From the NCBI GenBank assembly GCA_029747015.1, contig JAKOGI010001247.1, positions 17,501 through 81,500 of the forward strand: DNA of 64,000 nucleotides, given 5' to 3'. This DNA is from Carnegiea gigantea. Its lineage: Eukaryota > Streptophyta > Magnoliopsida > Caryophyllales > Cactaceae. Below, in pieces: positions 45,301 through 57,163 of the stretch; positions within the stretch are counted from its first letter, which is position 1, and the number at the start of each line of letters is the position of its first letter. The notes beneath the pieces are model-generated. The model had not been told where the DNA came from. It made no database searches and was given only the letters and a program-made list of their open reading frames with translations. A program made the position numbers and the translations under genes.

Positions 45301-46170
45301 GCGATGAGTATAGAGTGCCACTTTGACCAGAAGGACGACCTCAGAACCATAAGCAAACATGAAGGGGGTTTCTTATGTAGAAATTTTCTCCACTGTACAT
45401 ATGAACCATAGGATGCCTGGGAGGTGTTCGTCCCACTTACCTATAGCAACATCAAGCTTCTTTTGCAAGCCATAAAGAATGACTTTGTTTGCCGCTTTGG
45501 CCTGACCATTAGTTTATGTGTGTGCTAAAGTAGTGAATTGTGCTTGGCAACTAAAGCTCTTTAGGTACTCCTTAATCATCTTGTCATCAAACCATTGCCC
45601 ATTATAGAATTTCATCACTTGCGGGACACTAAAACGAGTAATAATGTTCTTTCATATGAATTTACGTACTTTATTTGCTATGATAAAGGCCATTACCATG
45701 GCCTCAACCCACTTGATGAAATAATCCATTGTTACTAGTAAGTACTTTCATTGACCAGCCTCCTTTGGTAATGGCACGAGCATGTCCATGTCATACTTGG
45801 CAAACAGCAGAGGGATTAAGATAGGGGGTCAATAGGGTAGAGGGTTTTCTTTGCATAGTGAGAACTTTAGACATTTATCACATTTTCTAACCTATGTCAT
45901 CATGTTTTCTCTTAGGGACAGCTTGTAGTAGCTAGTTACGGTGAGTGTGTGTCCTTTGATGTGCGAATTGCACACTCCTCATGGATCTCTTCTTGTATCC
46001 TTTGGCCCATCTCAAGGGCCATGCAATAGAGGAGGGGGTGAGTGAGAGACCTCTTGTGTAAGATACCTTCATACAACATAAACCACTCGGCTCTTTTGTA
46101 GAACCGTTTAGCTTCCTTGACATCCAAATGGAGGGTTCCATCTGTTAAATATGCAACAATGGGATCCATC
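45300..46170 (-). pseudogene. Tat-like integrase remnant, catalytic residues lost
   Basis: Minus strand. 46169-45936 is the pre-integrase stretch (DPIVAYLTDGTLHLD, EIHEECAI). The core follows with VTMDYFIKWVEAMV (first Asp kept), FSVPQVMKFYNGQWFDD (second Asp replaced by Tyr in the usual SDNG context) and TNGQAKAANKV (the Glu replaced by Lys). Then ETPFMFAYGSEVV. A stop stands where the HPQ motif normally is. Inactive. Confidence 0.8.
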
Positions 46171-46299
46171 TACGTGGAGCTTCTATCAAGCCACATAACC
46201 TCACGAGGCTCTACGCACTTTTCCAACAATGTTTCGCATTGTATTCTTTTGGGCTTACCACTTGCGAAAGAACTTGCTAGCTTAGAAAAAGTGTTAGCT

Positions 46300-46620
46300 T
46301 GCTAATTCTTTGATCTTGGGATATGAGCATTTTTAAAGCTCTTGAATCGGCTGGCCGCCTCACAAACCCGATGACATATGCTACTATGGTGTTATCTTTA
46401 GTTTCATAATCCTCATTGAGCTATAGGAATTCAAGTACACTCGTATGGAATTAACTTTATTTGTGTAGCATAACTTAATGCTTGCTATCAAGGCTTCATG
46501 TTCTGCCTCATTGTTGGAGGCCTTATACATAAACTTGAGCACATACTCTTGTTTCTCATCCTGTGGCATTTCTATGAGGCCAACACCACTGCCATCCTTC
46601 ATGGAAGACTATCCACATAA
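46300..46620 (-). pseudogene. Tat-like second RNase H (archaeal type) remnant
   Basis: 46602-46384 on the minus strand reads DGSGVGLIEMPQDEKQEYVLKF, then NNEAEHEALIASIKL and a degenerate SDSQ-like NSYSS. The NNEAEYEALI motif is the hallmark of the extra RNase H of Tat elements. Confidence 0.75.
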
Positions 46621-46813
46621 AGATTCCACACATTGTGGTCGAGCAGGTTCATAGTATCTGAGACAACATTCTCTGTAAAGAAGTCAACCAACACTTGGGC
46701 ATTAATAGCATGTCGGGCTTCAAACTCGATTCAATATTGAGATAATTCGACTGCCTATTTTAGTAATCACCTGGAGGTACCCAGCTTTTACAGGACCTTT
46801 TTCAGCGGCTTGT

Positions 46814-47742
46814 CTATGAAGACGGTGACTTTGCGTGCCTCAAAGTAAGGGCATAACTTTCAGCTTGTGAGACTAAGGCATATGGAAACTTTTTCAGCGG
46901 GATTTGTTCTCTTTCTCTTTCCACCACCAAGACTGCATTCACTGCCTCCTCGAACACGGCCAAGTATATAAGCAAAGACTCACCTTGGGTCAGGCTGACT
47001 ATCTTAGGCAAGTGGGACAGGTACGCTTTCAACGACTAAAACACTACATGAGCTTCTTGGCTTCCCTCAAACTTGGCATATTTCTTGAGCACACAAAAGA
47101 AGGGTTGATATTTATCGACAGACATGGACATGAACTGTTTGAGTGTGGCCACACAGCTTGTTAACTGCTGAACTTACTTGATGTTCCTTGCGGCCTTCAT
47201 GTCTAAGATAGCTTGTAACTTGTCCAAGTTAGCCTCTATTTCTCAGCTCCTGATCATTAAGTTTAGGAATTTCCCAGACCTAACCCCAAAGATGCATTTC
47301 TTGGGGTTGAGCCTCATCCCATATGAGTGGAGGGCTACGAACGTCTTGCACAGGTCTCCTAGGTGGTCCTCATCTGCCAAGCACTTAACTATCAAATCGT
47401 TGATGTAGACTTTCATTTTCTTACCAATGTGGTGCTCGAACATCTTGTTGACTAGCTTGCACTTTTTAACCTAAAAGGTATAACCTTATGGTAGTATTAA
47501 CCTCTGTCCATGACAAACATTGTCTTATCCTGGTTATTTGGGTGTAAAGGTATCTGATGATAATTAGAGAAGGCATCCATGAAGCTTAACATTGTAAGTT
47601 CGGTTGTTGCATCCACTAGTCTGTCAATTTTTAAGAGTGAGTAACTATCCTTTGGGCAGGCCTTGTTGAGATTGGTGAAGTCAACGTACATCCACCAAGC
47701 CCTATTAGCCTTTTTTACCAACACCATATTCGAGATCCACAT
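46814..47742 (-). pseudogene. Tat-like RT and first RNase H remnant
   Basis: 47742-47497 reads NMVLVKKANRAWWMYVDFTN, NKACPKDSY and LSFMDAFSNYHQI, a Tat RT signature. 47443-47243 holds the catalytic box as YIND instead of YVDD (first Asp to Asn), then DLCKTFVALHSYGMRLNPKKC. 47032-46814 gives RNase H sequence (LLIYLAVFEEAVNAVLVVER). The pieces are separated by stops and frame changes, so no activity is expected. Confidence 0.83.
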
Positions 47743-47989
47743 AGCACCCTGTCCCCATATGCCTCTTCTTCTGGGTCAAGGGCATATCAGTTGGATCCAC
47801 ATTTAGGTAGTGCTCTATGACCACAGGATCTATATCAAGCAAGTCATTATGTTCAAAGGTAAATAGGTTTATGTACTCCCTAACGAGTTCGATGAGGGGT
47901 TATCGGATCTACTTAGACATTTCCTAGCTAACTTTCACTTTTAGAGATAGGTGCTCGTCTTGGAATGGAGCACCCTCAGAGCCCCCATG

Positions 47990-48960
47990 GCCTTTATACA
48001 GGGACGTTCCTGGTTTTCCCTAGTCAGAATGCAAATGGTCAGCCCCTCAGAGGTAGTAAGTGACCCCAGTCATGGTTTTTTTATTTTGGGATAGAGTGGT
48101 GGTTCTCGAGGGATCCATTGACGGTTTACTACGGGTTTGATGCTTACCAAGTGGCATTCTCGGGTAGTCCGTTGATCTCTGTATAGTTTTTCTACACTAC
48201 CGTGGTTGAACTCATATTGGACTTATAGAAGGTAAGGCACTGTCACCACCTTGACTTTGTGTAATGTTAGCCGTCCTAGGATGACGTTATAAGATGTAGG
48301 AGTATCCACCATTAGGAAGTCTACTTCCAAGTTTTTGGATTTAGTGTTGTCCACAAATCATAATGGTAAGCTAACTGTTTTGATTGGGTTCATAGCTCGC
48401 CTCCCAAACCCCAAGATTGAGTGCATTAAGGGAGTGATAGCCCTTCTCGAGCACTTCAGCTTCTGAGGCATTCCTAGGTTATGAAATTCAAGAAGCTGCC
48501 CAGTCGATCAAAATTCTCTGAACGAGAGCATGACTACCCTCAACGGGACCACTATTTGGTTGTCATCTAGAGTAAAGAGGGAGCGCCCATCACTTTTGGC
48601 AAAAGTCATGGTTGGGACCTTGACCAATGCTCCTCAATCGGTAGTCATTACCTACTGGGTGTCGCATAATCATGCTTTCCATACAGTGTGAGAGATGCCC
48701 TCAGCGTATCCCCCGGCTATCACATTTATACCTTCAGTAGAGCACTTCTATTCTTGAGGGTCGTTATAGGACTTAGCCTTTCCTTTGCTGAAAACTCTTG
48801 GTCCTTGCCCAAGAAAGTGGTCAATCTGACCTTTATCTACTAGCTTATGTTGGGCTTTCTTAATTTCGTACACCCCACGATTATATGCCACTTGTTCATG
48901 AAATTCAGAATATTTTTCCATGTTACATGACTTTGGGGTCGTCGCCATGGGCTGTGGCCT
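47990..48960 (-). pseudogene. Tat-like gag end and protease remnant
   Basis: 48948-48748 matches the gag C-terminal motif region in form (YSEFHEQ...IKKAQHKLVDKGQIDHFLG), but the zinc-binding Cys and His are lost. Further on, minus-strand reading gives FLMVDTPTSYNVILGR and DQRTTRECHL, typical of the end of Tat protease. The DxGSS active site is not recognisable. Confidence 0.65.
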
Positions 48961-48984
48961 CTTCAGTAAGGGATGCCCCTGGAT

Positions 48985-49600
48985 CTATATAAGAATGCTT
49001 CTCGGATCCTCATTAAAACATTGATCGCAATCTTCATTCCTTTGTCTTCTCTCTGTCTGAGTTAAGTGCCTCTCTTCGGCCTTGTTCTTTCTCAGCCTAT
49101 CTCTAAACTTTGCACAAATCTCAGTGGCCCTAATGAAGTCCACGACCCTTTTAAGGGCTTCCACAAGAGTGGTTTCCTTTTGCTCAGCCAATGAGAATTT
49201 GAGCCATCCTCTTGTTAAGTGGTTTAACAATGAGGTATAAGCCACCCTATACTCCATGTTCGAGGTAAGGACAGCCTCCTAATGGAAGCTTTTTATGAAT
49301 TTAGATAAGGATTCATCTGGGCCTTGTTTGATCTTTGGCAGATGTATGCTCGTTCACCTCTCTTTACGACTCGCGATGAACTGGCTAATGAAGCCATTGC
49401 ATAGTTCTTGAAAACAGGTGATACCACCCGAGTGAAAACCACTAAACCATTTTTGTACAAACCCTTTTAATGTGGCTAGGAAATATCGGTAGTAGGCTAT
49501 ATCATCCATATCTTGAACACATATCAGGGCTTTATATGCCCTCAAGAGTTCTTCTGGGTTGGTGGTTCCATCATATAACTCTCTGGGTTCAGGGTTTTCA
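48985..49600 (-). pseudogene. Tat-like gag remnant
   Basis: 49545-49354 reads YYRYFLATLKGFVQKWFSGF, then GITCFQELCNGFISQFIASR. 49257-48985 continues KVAYTSLL-like sequence and a Lys/Arg-rich segment. This is the Retrotrans_gag core in Tat order, split by a stop and a frame change. Confidence 0.75.
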
Positions 49601-50518
49601 CCTTTATAGGCCTTAGGTGCTCATGACTTCTTAACTAAATTGAGTAGCCAATGACGTGCATTAAGTTCCATTGCTGTCCCAGATAGCTTGATGAGGGAAG
49701 ACACCATTCATCGAATTTCTACAATCGATGGGCTATTGTAGAACGCCTCAGTTCGTGGTGGACTATATAATGAACATCTAATTCACTTCCCTCTGTGGTC
49801 ATAGTGAACACACAAGACATTGCTTCTAGTACACTCCTTCGTGACCAACCTCTCCTTAGTATGCTTTCTCCTTCACCCTGTAGGGTTCTCATCCAGTATT
49901 TGATGCTTTATTCAAGGATAGAAAGTATACTCCTGCTCCTTGAACTAGATCGAGCATCAGGAGCCAGTGGCATCAGGAGTTAGCTCAGACATTGAAGATG
50001 CCAGGTTCTCACCAGCTCCTTGCAGGGCTAGCCTACCTTAGACGACCTGTCAGGCGTCCATACTACCAGTAGGCTCGGCATCTTCCTAGTACGGCTGTTC
50101 ACTATCCAAAGGATGAACGTTGCTGTGGGTCATATGCCGTCACCTTCCCACTCGGATTCACTCTAGTGGTCAGTACACCCCCACTCCTGAGTTGGCTTAT
50201 ACAGGAATGCGGGAAGTGATCACAGGGAGCTAGTCTTTTCCATGATCTTGTTGACATGCTCCATGACCTACTGTAGGAGCATATCATTCATTGTAGTCAT
50301 AAAGCTCTTTAAAGTTTCCACTATGACGTACACTTCCCGCTCGGGTGGCCTCTGCCCTATTGAATAGGGCGTGGCCGGGAGCTCTCGGAGGCGTCCTGGA
50401 TGCCATGGACTCTATGAGGTAAAACCCTATGACTCTCGAGTAGATCTCTCATGGTGTTATTGTCCTTCCTAGGCTTGGATCGAGTCACTTTATTCACTAC
50501 CGTGGTTCACCACTCTTC
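49601..50518 (-). other. Upstream gag/leader of Tat-like element
   Basis: GC-richer than its surroundings, with only short broken ORFs on the minus strand. Probably the decayed N-terminal gag and leader. Confidence 0.4.
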
Positions 50519-50536
50519 CCCAGAAACAACGCCAAT
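50519..50536 (-). other. Primer-binding-site-like sequence of Tat-like element
   Basis: The minus strand begins TGGCGTTGTTTCTGGGGA, resembling the tRNA-Asp complement with several mismatches. It lies directly inside an LTR-like region. Confidence 0.45.
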
Positions 50537-50539
50537 ATG

Positions 50540-50904
50540 TATTGGTGTAGAGTTTTCCATGTGAGTTGATAACATGAAACAGTGTGATTTTATGAGATGG
50601 CCGATGAGTTAGACTGTCTTCGTTCCTCATGCCTTTCTCGTAAACAAGGCAACCCCTAGATTGTGGATCCGAAGAATGCCGACGTGACATTTAAGTTAGC
50701 TTCCCTAACAGGGAAAGGAAGAGGTAGCTTGTAGGAAAGGGGAGAAATTAAGGCTATGCCTCTCAAGTAAAGATTGGATCATTACTTAAAAGGGTGAATC
50801 CTGATAATTAAGTGTGTCAGAGCCTAGAATTCAGTGAAAATTGATTTCCTTTTTGAGACCAGATAGGAGGGTATTTATAAGGTATTGTAATCAGGGGGAA
50901 AATG
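50540..50904 (-). repeat. Part of Tat-like 5' LTR
   Basis: Follows the primer-binding-site-like sequence. A minus-strand TATA box (TTATAAATACC) is at 50872-50882. It is cut at 50905 by a solo LTR. No second copy is seen in the window, so its outer limit is unknown. Confidence 0.5.
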
Positions 50905-51346
50905 TGTAACGCTGCACTTTCTAGCCTTTTCCTTAATATTACGAGTCGCATTTTATTATTTTAGCTAAGTTAGATCAATATCGATGTGCTTACCTAAGTT
51001 TCGTTGTTTACTAAACCGAATAATGATATATTCGGGAGCGAGTAATTGACGAATGATTTTATTAACGATCTAGGTTTAGAATAAGACATACGAGCTTGGA
51101 CTAAAGATTTTAGTTGATAGGCAAGTTTTAACCAAGAAAAATGAAATAAATGGGCAAAAAGGGGGCTGAAGCCCCTTTCTGAATTTCGAAGGGGGACCAA
51201 GGGGGTTCGCTCAACCCCAACCCATGAAACCACCAGAGATGATGAGAGAAAGAGAACGAGGAAGAGAGAGAGAGAGAGAGGGCAGCGAATGGCGGTGCCA
51301 CCGCCGGCCATCGCCTTCTCTCTGCGGCGGCCCTGGCAGGCCGAGA

Positions 51347-51353
<7 letters not shown>

Positions 51354-51394
<41 letters not shown>
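51354..51394 (+). repeat. GA microsatellite
   Basis: Almost perfect (GA)n of about 40 bp inside the solo LTR, with another GA-rich run at 51262-51282; the E1 LTRs have CT-rich runs in a similar place. Confidence 0.9.
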
Positions 51395-51397
<3 letters not shown>

Positions 51398-51970
51398 ATG
51401 GGTGAGAATGAGTAAATGAGAGAGAGAAGGGGGCCCGTAACATAGCTTGGCGACGACAGCATGTTAGCGTCGCGACATTGGCGACCGCCCAGTCTGCACG
51501 GCAGCCATCGCGACAGAATGAGAGATCGAGTGAGATAAGAGGCAGCAAGGTTTTGGGTTAGAAACCCTAGCCACCATAGAACCACCGACGCCACCACGCT
51601 TGGCTGGATTTGACACTGGTGACCATGGCAACGATGAAGGGGAGAAGGCAGCGACTCTGGTTCAGAGTAGTACGTGACGAAGGAAGACTGAGGGCTTGGG
51701 TTGGTTCGCTTTAGATCTGGGTGTAGCAATGAATTAGGAGTTGAATTTTCGGGTTCCTAAGCTTCCAGGACATCATCCAAAAGCCCTTAGAACGGGCCCT
51801 TACCTTGGAATTGAGGTGGGCGTTTCTCACTTCCTAAATTATTACTCATTTCCAACGGATATACTGATGTTAATTTATGCATGTCTGAATCTGAGTTAGT
51901 AATCAGTATTTGAAAATTTTAGAACGAAAATTAGGTAATTGTAATGACGATGCTGGTTTCAGGATTCTTA

Positions 51971-52243
51971 CATGTTAAGTTAGTTAGTTCATGTTTGACA
52001 ATGGCCTTGAAATGACCTAAGAATGCTTCAAGTCAATGCATGTCAAGTTAGTTAGTTCATGTTTGAGAATGGCCTTGAAATGACCTAAGAATGCTTTAAA
52101 TCGATGCATGTTAACTTAGTTAATTCGTGTTTGAGAATGGCCCTTGAAGTGACCTAAGAATGCCTTAAATCGATGCATGATAATTTGGTTAATTCATTCT
52201 TGAAATGACCTTGAAATGACCCAATAACCTTGGCTAAATTAAA
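51971..52243 (+). repeat. 68-bp tandem array in the solo LTR
   Basis: Units start at 51971, 52039, 52107 and 52176 (CATGTTAAGTTAGTTAGTTC type), a period of 68-69 bp and four units. This is the same period and copy number as in the E1 LTRs, with weak sequence similarity. Confidence 0.85.
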
Positions 52244-54502
52244 ATAGACTTGAAAGCCTTAATGTGAACCAGATTTGTTTTTGAAAACGACATAGAATAG
52301 GCATGCTTATTCCCTAATTATGAGTTGTAAATGCAAGTTAGTTTCATACCTTGTTGTTCATTTTGGGCCATTGAGGGCCTTATTTAAGTTAATGAACAAT
52401 ATATGTTTTTATACGCCATAATGTGCCACTGGATGGATGCTGCTTGTTCGGTAAGTTTATATGTCGCTATGTTATATTTCGTTATGACGTTTGTGATAAA
52501 ATGTTGTGATTGCGAAATTATGACCGAGTTGGTAGTTGGATGGATTGAGGTTGAACTAATGGGAGTTTTGAGGTTCTTTCTGGTCGGTGTAGTGTGAGGA
52601 GGGAGTTTGGATTGTGATTAACCGTAATCGTGTGGATTGTGAGGCCATATGTGGCTTATTGGCCAGTTTCTACCAAGTTGATTTATGAAGTGTTTGAAGG
52701 TGTTACATGTGAACCCCTCCCCTTTTATGTGATTAAATTTTGTCATGTGTGTGATGGTAATTTTGAAAAAAAAAAAAGTTTTCGTGGTTCAAAAATAATA
52801 GTAGCCATAACTGTTAGCGAATGATGCCCTATTTTTAACTATACGAATACAGTTTTTAAATGGCAGTGAACCTGCTAGAATGGGGAATCTCTAAGGAATT
52901 TTAAAAAGCAGTGAGTTGTATGATAAATGATTTCGCTATAGCCATACGCTTTAAATTGACTAAAATATCGTGCTTAGAGAAAATAAGATGGGAGTGAATC
53001 TGCTAGAATGGGGGAATCCCTATCCTAGGGAGTAGTCCCAGTAGTGGGAAACCCTAGAGAACCTAACAAGGATCGAGGTCCAATTAGTTGTCATTCCGAG
53101 AGTAAGAGTTTAGCGTGAGCGACAGTCTCACTAGGGGTTGGGAATAGATCTCACCCAACTAGCACATTATAATGATCTTATGCCCAGAGTATTTTCCTAA
53201 TAAGTAAGAAAAACAGTTGGTATTTTGCCGTTTTAAGTATTTTAGGAAAAAGAAAGATTTTAAGGGCCATTAAGAGGCCAATTCGAATGAAATTCGGAAA
53301 GCTTATAAGAGTCATTAGAGGACCAATATGAAAGAGATTTTGTTTTAAAGAATAAAGTGTTTTCAAAAAAAAGAAAGAAATCTTTCTATACATATCTTGT
53401 GCATATCTTATGAATGCGATACATCCTGTGCATATCTTGAGAATAAGATTCCAAGCGTAGTTTGAATGAAATTTCAAATGAAGTATGGTTATCTCCTTGT
53501 AATGCATCGAATATTTAAGCTTCTAAGTGTGCATATCCTGTGAAAGAAAATCTTGCCAAGTCTCTCTTCCCAATATGAGTATTTTAGGAACTTTTAGAAG
53601 GAATATAAGCCTTGAAGAGATTAGTGTGATTTATAAACTATTCTTGGAACATATCATGAGTTACTTGTTTATGTGCCTACGTGCTTGTTAGTAGGGAAGT
53701 TTGATCATTAAAGGCCTAGAAATGAGTTTGAGTGACTAGTGTGAAGTTTATGGGTGATAATCGTTTCTTGGGGACTATGATTGCCTAATATGATAGTAAC
53801 GTATAAATACGTGCTATGTGACTATTATTGGTATTATTGTCTGCATCTATTTTGGTTTAAAGGAGTCGGAAAATACTCACTGAGCATGTGGTTGCTTATC
53901 CCATTACTATTTTCCCTTTTCCCAGGTTTTCTTTGTGACAGGTAGAAGTCAATCTATTTGTTCTGAGTTGGAGTCTACCCTTACTTCGAAAAGGGGTCAT
54001 GTGTGCACATATAGAAGTGGATTTACGTGTTAAATGATGTAACGTAATGTATCCCTAGTTTTGTAAATGTATGTAAACAAGTACTCTAGTTTATGTAGTG
54101 CATCTTATTTAGAAGTCACTCTGTATGGCCATGTGAGCCAACCGTTTGATTACTTAGCCACCACATGTATAAGTTGTTTATATTTGGGACGTGAAACCCC
54201 AGTACTCTGGATGTGTGATCCGTTGAGTTGTATCTTTTATTTCCTTCTTTATTATTGAACTTTATGGTTTTAGTGTACTTCGGATGAGTGACGCGTAGAG
54301 CTATGGACTCTGGCGTGCAGCCATTAAGCTTATTTTAGAGTTCTTTGCACTTCTGTTGATTGTAGGGATTTAATGCAAGGCTTTTAGCCTAGGAAATGGA
54401 CAATTTTTACGTGAAACTCTATCCATTCCGTCCCAGAATTTAAGTAGGATTTAAGAAGTCGTTAACGCTCCTAGCCCTAAGGGTTGGGGGTGTTATATAA
54501 TG

Positions 54503-55350
54503 ATAATTTCATAAACTTTTCAGCCTTGTGGGCTCAGGTAAGGTCAGACCTCATCCCATCCTAGCAACCCATGATAGGCTTGGGCCTCCCTTATTGGCAA
54601 TTAATACCTACATCCTGATGTGGATGGGATGGTGAGATTTTATATAAATCATAAACATTCCAATATTAACTGTATGTAAAACAACTTCTTTGAATTTCAC
54701 AACATTAGACAATCACTTGTGAACGTCGGGAAAACAATTGGTGAATAACATCTATGAAGACTCTTAAGTATTCATGTGCTCAATAAGCACATCTCCTTAC
54801 CAGGGCTTGCCCAACCATGTCCTTCGTAAGAAAGTACTTTACATTCATTCCCTTTGTGTATCACCATGTTATTCACAAAATTAAACTTTATTTCCATTCT
54901 GTTTGGTCTTATGATAATACTCAAGGTTCTTCGTACGTGTATCATAGACTATCCTAGTAAATCGTTACTAGATAGTACTATTTGATCCACCACCTCTTTA
55001 ACCGCACAAACTCTCGTGCGTTTAAGGAGAGAGCCACAAACGCATGTTGTAACAAGGTAAGATATGACTGGTTCTTACCCCTTTAGCACCAATGCTAATT
55101 AGGAAGACGTATATGGAGGTTCATATCTCATCTAAACCAGTCATAGTCAGGATCATTGCGTCCTTTTGATATAAGTTGTTGCCTTTGGACCACAAGCACA
55201 TAATCAGGGGTTCCTCTTAGGTATCTTATGACTTAACTGCTACCACTATACTAGTCTTAGGTCAAGTTGATATTTATTTAAAGATTCTAAGTCTAATATG
55301 CACCATATCATGCATATTAAACTTCTAACCACACTTAACAAAGCTAATTC
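54503..55350. other. Unassigned sequence right of the solo LTR
   Basis: AT-rich, no ORF of note. It may be outer Tat-like LTR sequence or the 3' end of the copia remnant; I see no decisive signal. Confidence 0.3.
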
Positions 55351-55760
55351 TCCTCATTAGTTCTTTTCTAATAGAATGCCATATATTTTATTATAAGGCC
55401 TCACCTTTGTTGATATGAGTATTAATAAGGTCATAGTTATGTGTATTAGATTATTCAAAGACTTTTTGATATCATTCTCTTTAGGAAAATGAATAATCTC
55501 TTTAAGACATTCTCTTAAAAATTTTATTTCAAGAGCATATGCTACTTTATCCATGTTAATCATCTCATAGTTAGATGATCACAATGCCTTTTGCCTTAGT
55601 TAGTAACTCTACACCATTTCAAGCTATTACTAAGTCATCCACATATGTTGACTTGACTACAATTGCTTTTAGACCTTTTAGTATCAATCACATTGTAGCC
55701 ACTAGAGATAACCACACTATGATAAATAAGTATACCAATCCATTAATAAGACTTTAAGGT
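55350..55760 (-). pseudogene. Copia reverse transcriptase fragment
   Basis: Minus strand reads STYVDDLVIA with the catalytic YVDD at 55634-55645, a stop, then NGVELLTKAK. In another frame (55563-55357) comes DKVAYALEIKFLRECLKEII, matching the EASFVLGIKI-type segment that follows YVDD in copia RT. Confidence 0.7.
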
Positions 55761-56557
55761 TACAATTGGCCTCATATGTACACATACCTCACGTTTGTGA
55801 TCCTTTTTAGTAGAATTTCACTTAAATCCCCTTTTAGATTGGTATTTCACATTTAAATGATATGACTTTAGTCCAAAGCAGTGATAATTGCTAGATAAAA
55901 GGTGAAATTAGGATAAAGTACAAAATAAGAGAGAGAAACTCTTTATAAGTGATCATATCCTATTGTGTGTACCCTTTTTACAAAAAGTTAAGCCTAATGC
56001 CAATTATGCCATTAGCCTTACAATTTAAGAACCGATCTATTATCAAATAACTTTGTATCCTTCTAAAAGGTCAACCAGCTGTTCACCTTCTGTTACTCCA
56101 TTTTATTTGAATTACCTTAATCCACTTATCCTGAGCAGGGTCGAAAAGGGCATCTTTGCTTATTTCGATTTTTGTAGGAGTATTACGAAAGTTCCATCTA
56201 CCTTATTGCACAAATGGCATGAAGGAATGCTTTTCGACAACCATGTCTTGGCATATATTCATATAATCCCAAACTATTTCTCTTGGGATTGATTTTAGTC
56301 CCACTCAAACCAAGACCAATCATCTTGCTCTGACTTGGAACAAGAATAGGGTCATTGTTACTCACCCTTGGTGATGAAGTTTGACCTCTATGATAAACTT
56401 ATTTATCCCTAACTAAAATTCTCCTCCTCGAGTGAAAGGATCTAATTCAAGTTGAAGAACTAATAGCGATAAGTCTTAAACTATCCCACCCTTCTTTAAA
56501 AATCCATTCTTCAGAATGTGATTTAAAATAGTTAAATTTTAGTAGAACTCCCACTGT
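55761..56557 (-). other. Decayed copia pol, unreadable
   Basis: Should hold the rest of RT and part of integrase; only short frames remain and none carries a motif I can name. Confidence 0.35.
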
Positions 56558-56565
56558 CTTGCAAC

Positions 56566-57155
56566 TAGAATTGGGCAAAGCTTACGTGACATGATTACCG
56601 ATCTGAAACCAATACAAAGTTAAGTGGGTTTGGGTATAAATTTCAACCTATTCAATTAAATTGGTTGACACGTTCAACCTATTTAGTTAAATGGATTAGG
56701 TGGAGGTCGAGATTCTCAACACGAAAAACTATTTATTTAACCTGTTTAATTAAATTGGTTAAACAAGTCAGCTAATTTTACTTTTTATTATTTATCTGTT
56801 TACCTTTGTATTAGATAATTAAAAATATAAAAATATAAAAAAATGTGAATCATAATGAATGGAGTGAGTTTTAGAGTAAGTTTTTAGTGTGATATATAAA
56901 CTTAAATTTTTAGCACAATGTCATTATATATTAGTTGAAAATATTAAACACACAAATGGGTAATTAGATAACTGAATTAGACCTGTTTATTTTAAACAGG
57001 CTAAGTGGGTCAATCCATTTAAAAATTAAACGAGTACAAGTTAGGGTTTTTTAACCCATTTAATAAATGGGTTAGGTTCAGGCAGAGAAATTTTCACCCA
57101 TTTAAGTTAGATACAAACACGAACCGAAGTCAGTCTGACCTATTATCTAGCTCTA
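56566..57155. mobile_element. hAT-like MITE (590 bp) with 8-bp target duplication
   Basis: Termini are TAGAATTGGGCAA on the left and the complement of TAGAGCTAGATAA on the right, an imperfect inverted repeat of the hAT style. Flanks are CTTGCAAC (56558-56565) and CTTACACC (57156-57163), an 8-bp duplication with two changes. The interior has many short direct and inverted copies of AACCTGTTTAATTAAATTGG and ACCCATTTAA, as subterminal repeats. No transposase. Confidence 0.65.
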
Positions 57156-57163
57156 CTTACACC

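Larger units (their letters stand above)
42623..50904 (-). mobile_element. Degenerate Tat-like Ty3/gypsy element
   Basis: Minus-strand gag, PR, RT, RNase H, second RNase H and integrase remnants in the right order (49560 down to 45300). Beyond pol come a 58-bp tandem array and a plus-strand ORF remnant. To the right are a primer-binding-site-like sequence (about 50519-50536) and part of the 5' LTR. A second, archaeal-type RNase H and an antisense ORF in the 3' region are features known from the Tat group. The 3' LTR is not found, so the left end is probably truncated at about 42622. Confidence 0.75.
50905..54497 (+). mobile_element. Solo LTR of a diverged Tekay-type family
   Basis: TGTAACGC...GGTGTTATA, 3593 bp, the same length as the E1 LTRs. 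It shares blocks in the same order, for example ...GAATAGATCTCACCCA...AGCAC..TATAATGATCTTATGCC at 53141-53182 against 17226-17271. No primer-binding site follows 54497. Flanking bases AAATG (50900-50904) and TAATG (54498-54502) are a target duplication with one change. The terminal CA has become TA. It presumably formed by recombination between two LTRs. Confidence 0.75.

Noticed and set aside
50891..50904. Purine run CAGGGGGAAAATG as a polypurine tract, making 50905-54497 a 3' LTR
   Set aside because: The left flank fits a minus-strand Tat-like LTR with its own TATA box, no gypsy coding in the plus sense precedes it, and a near-perfect target duplication is present.
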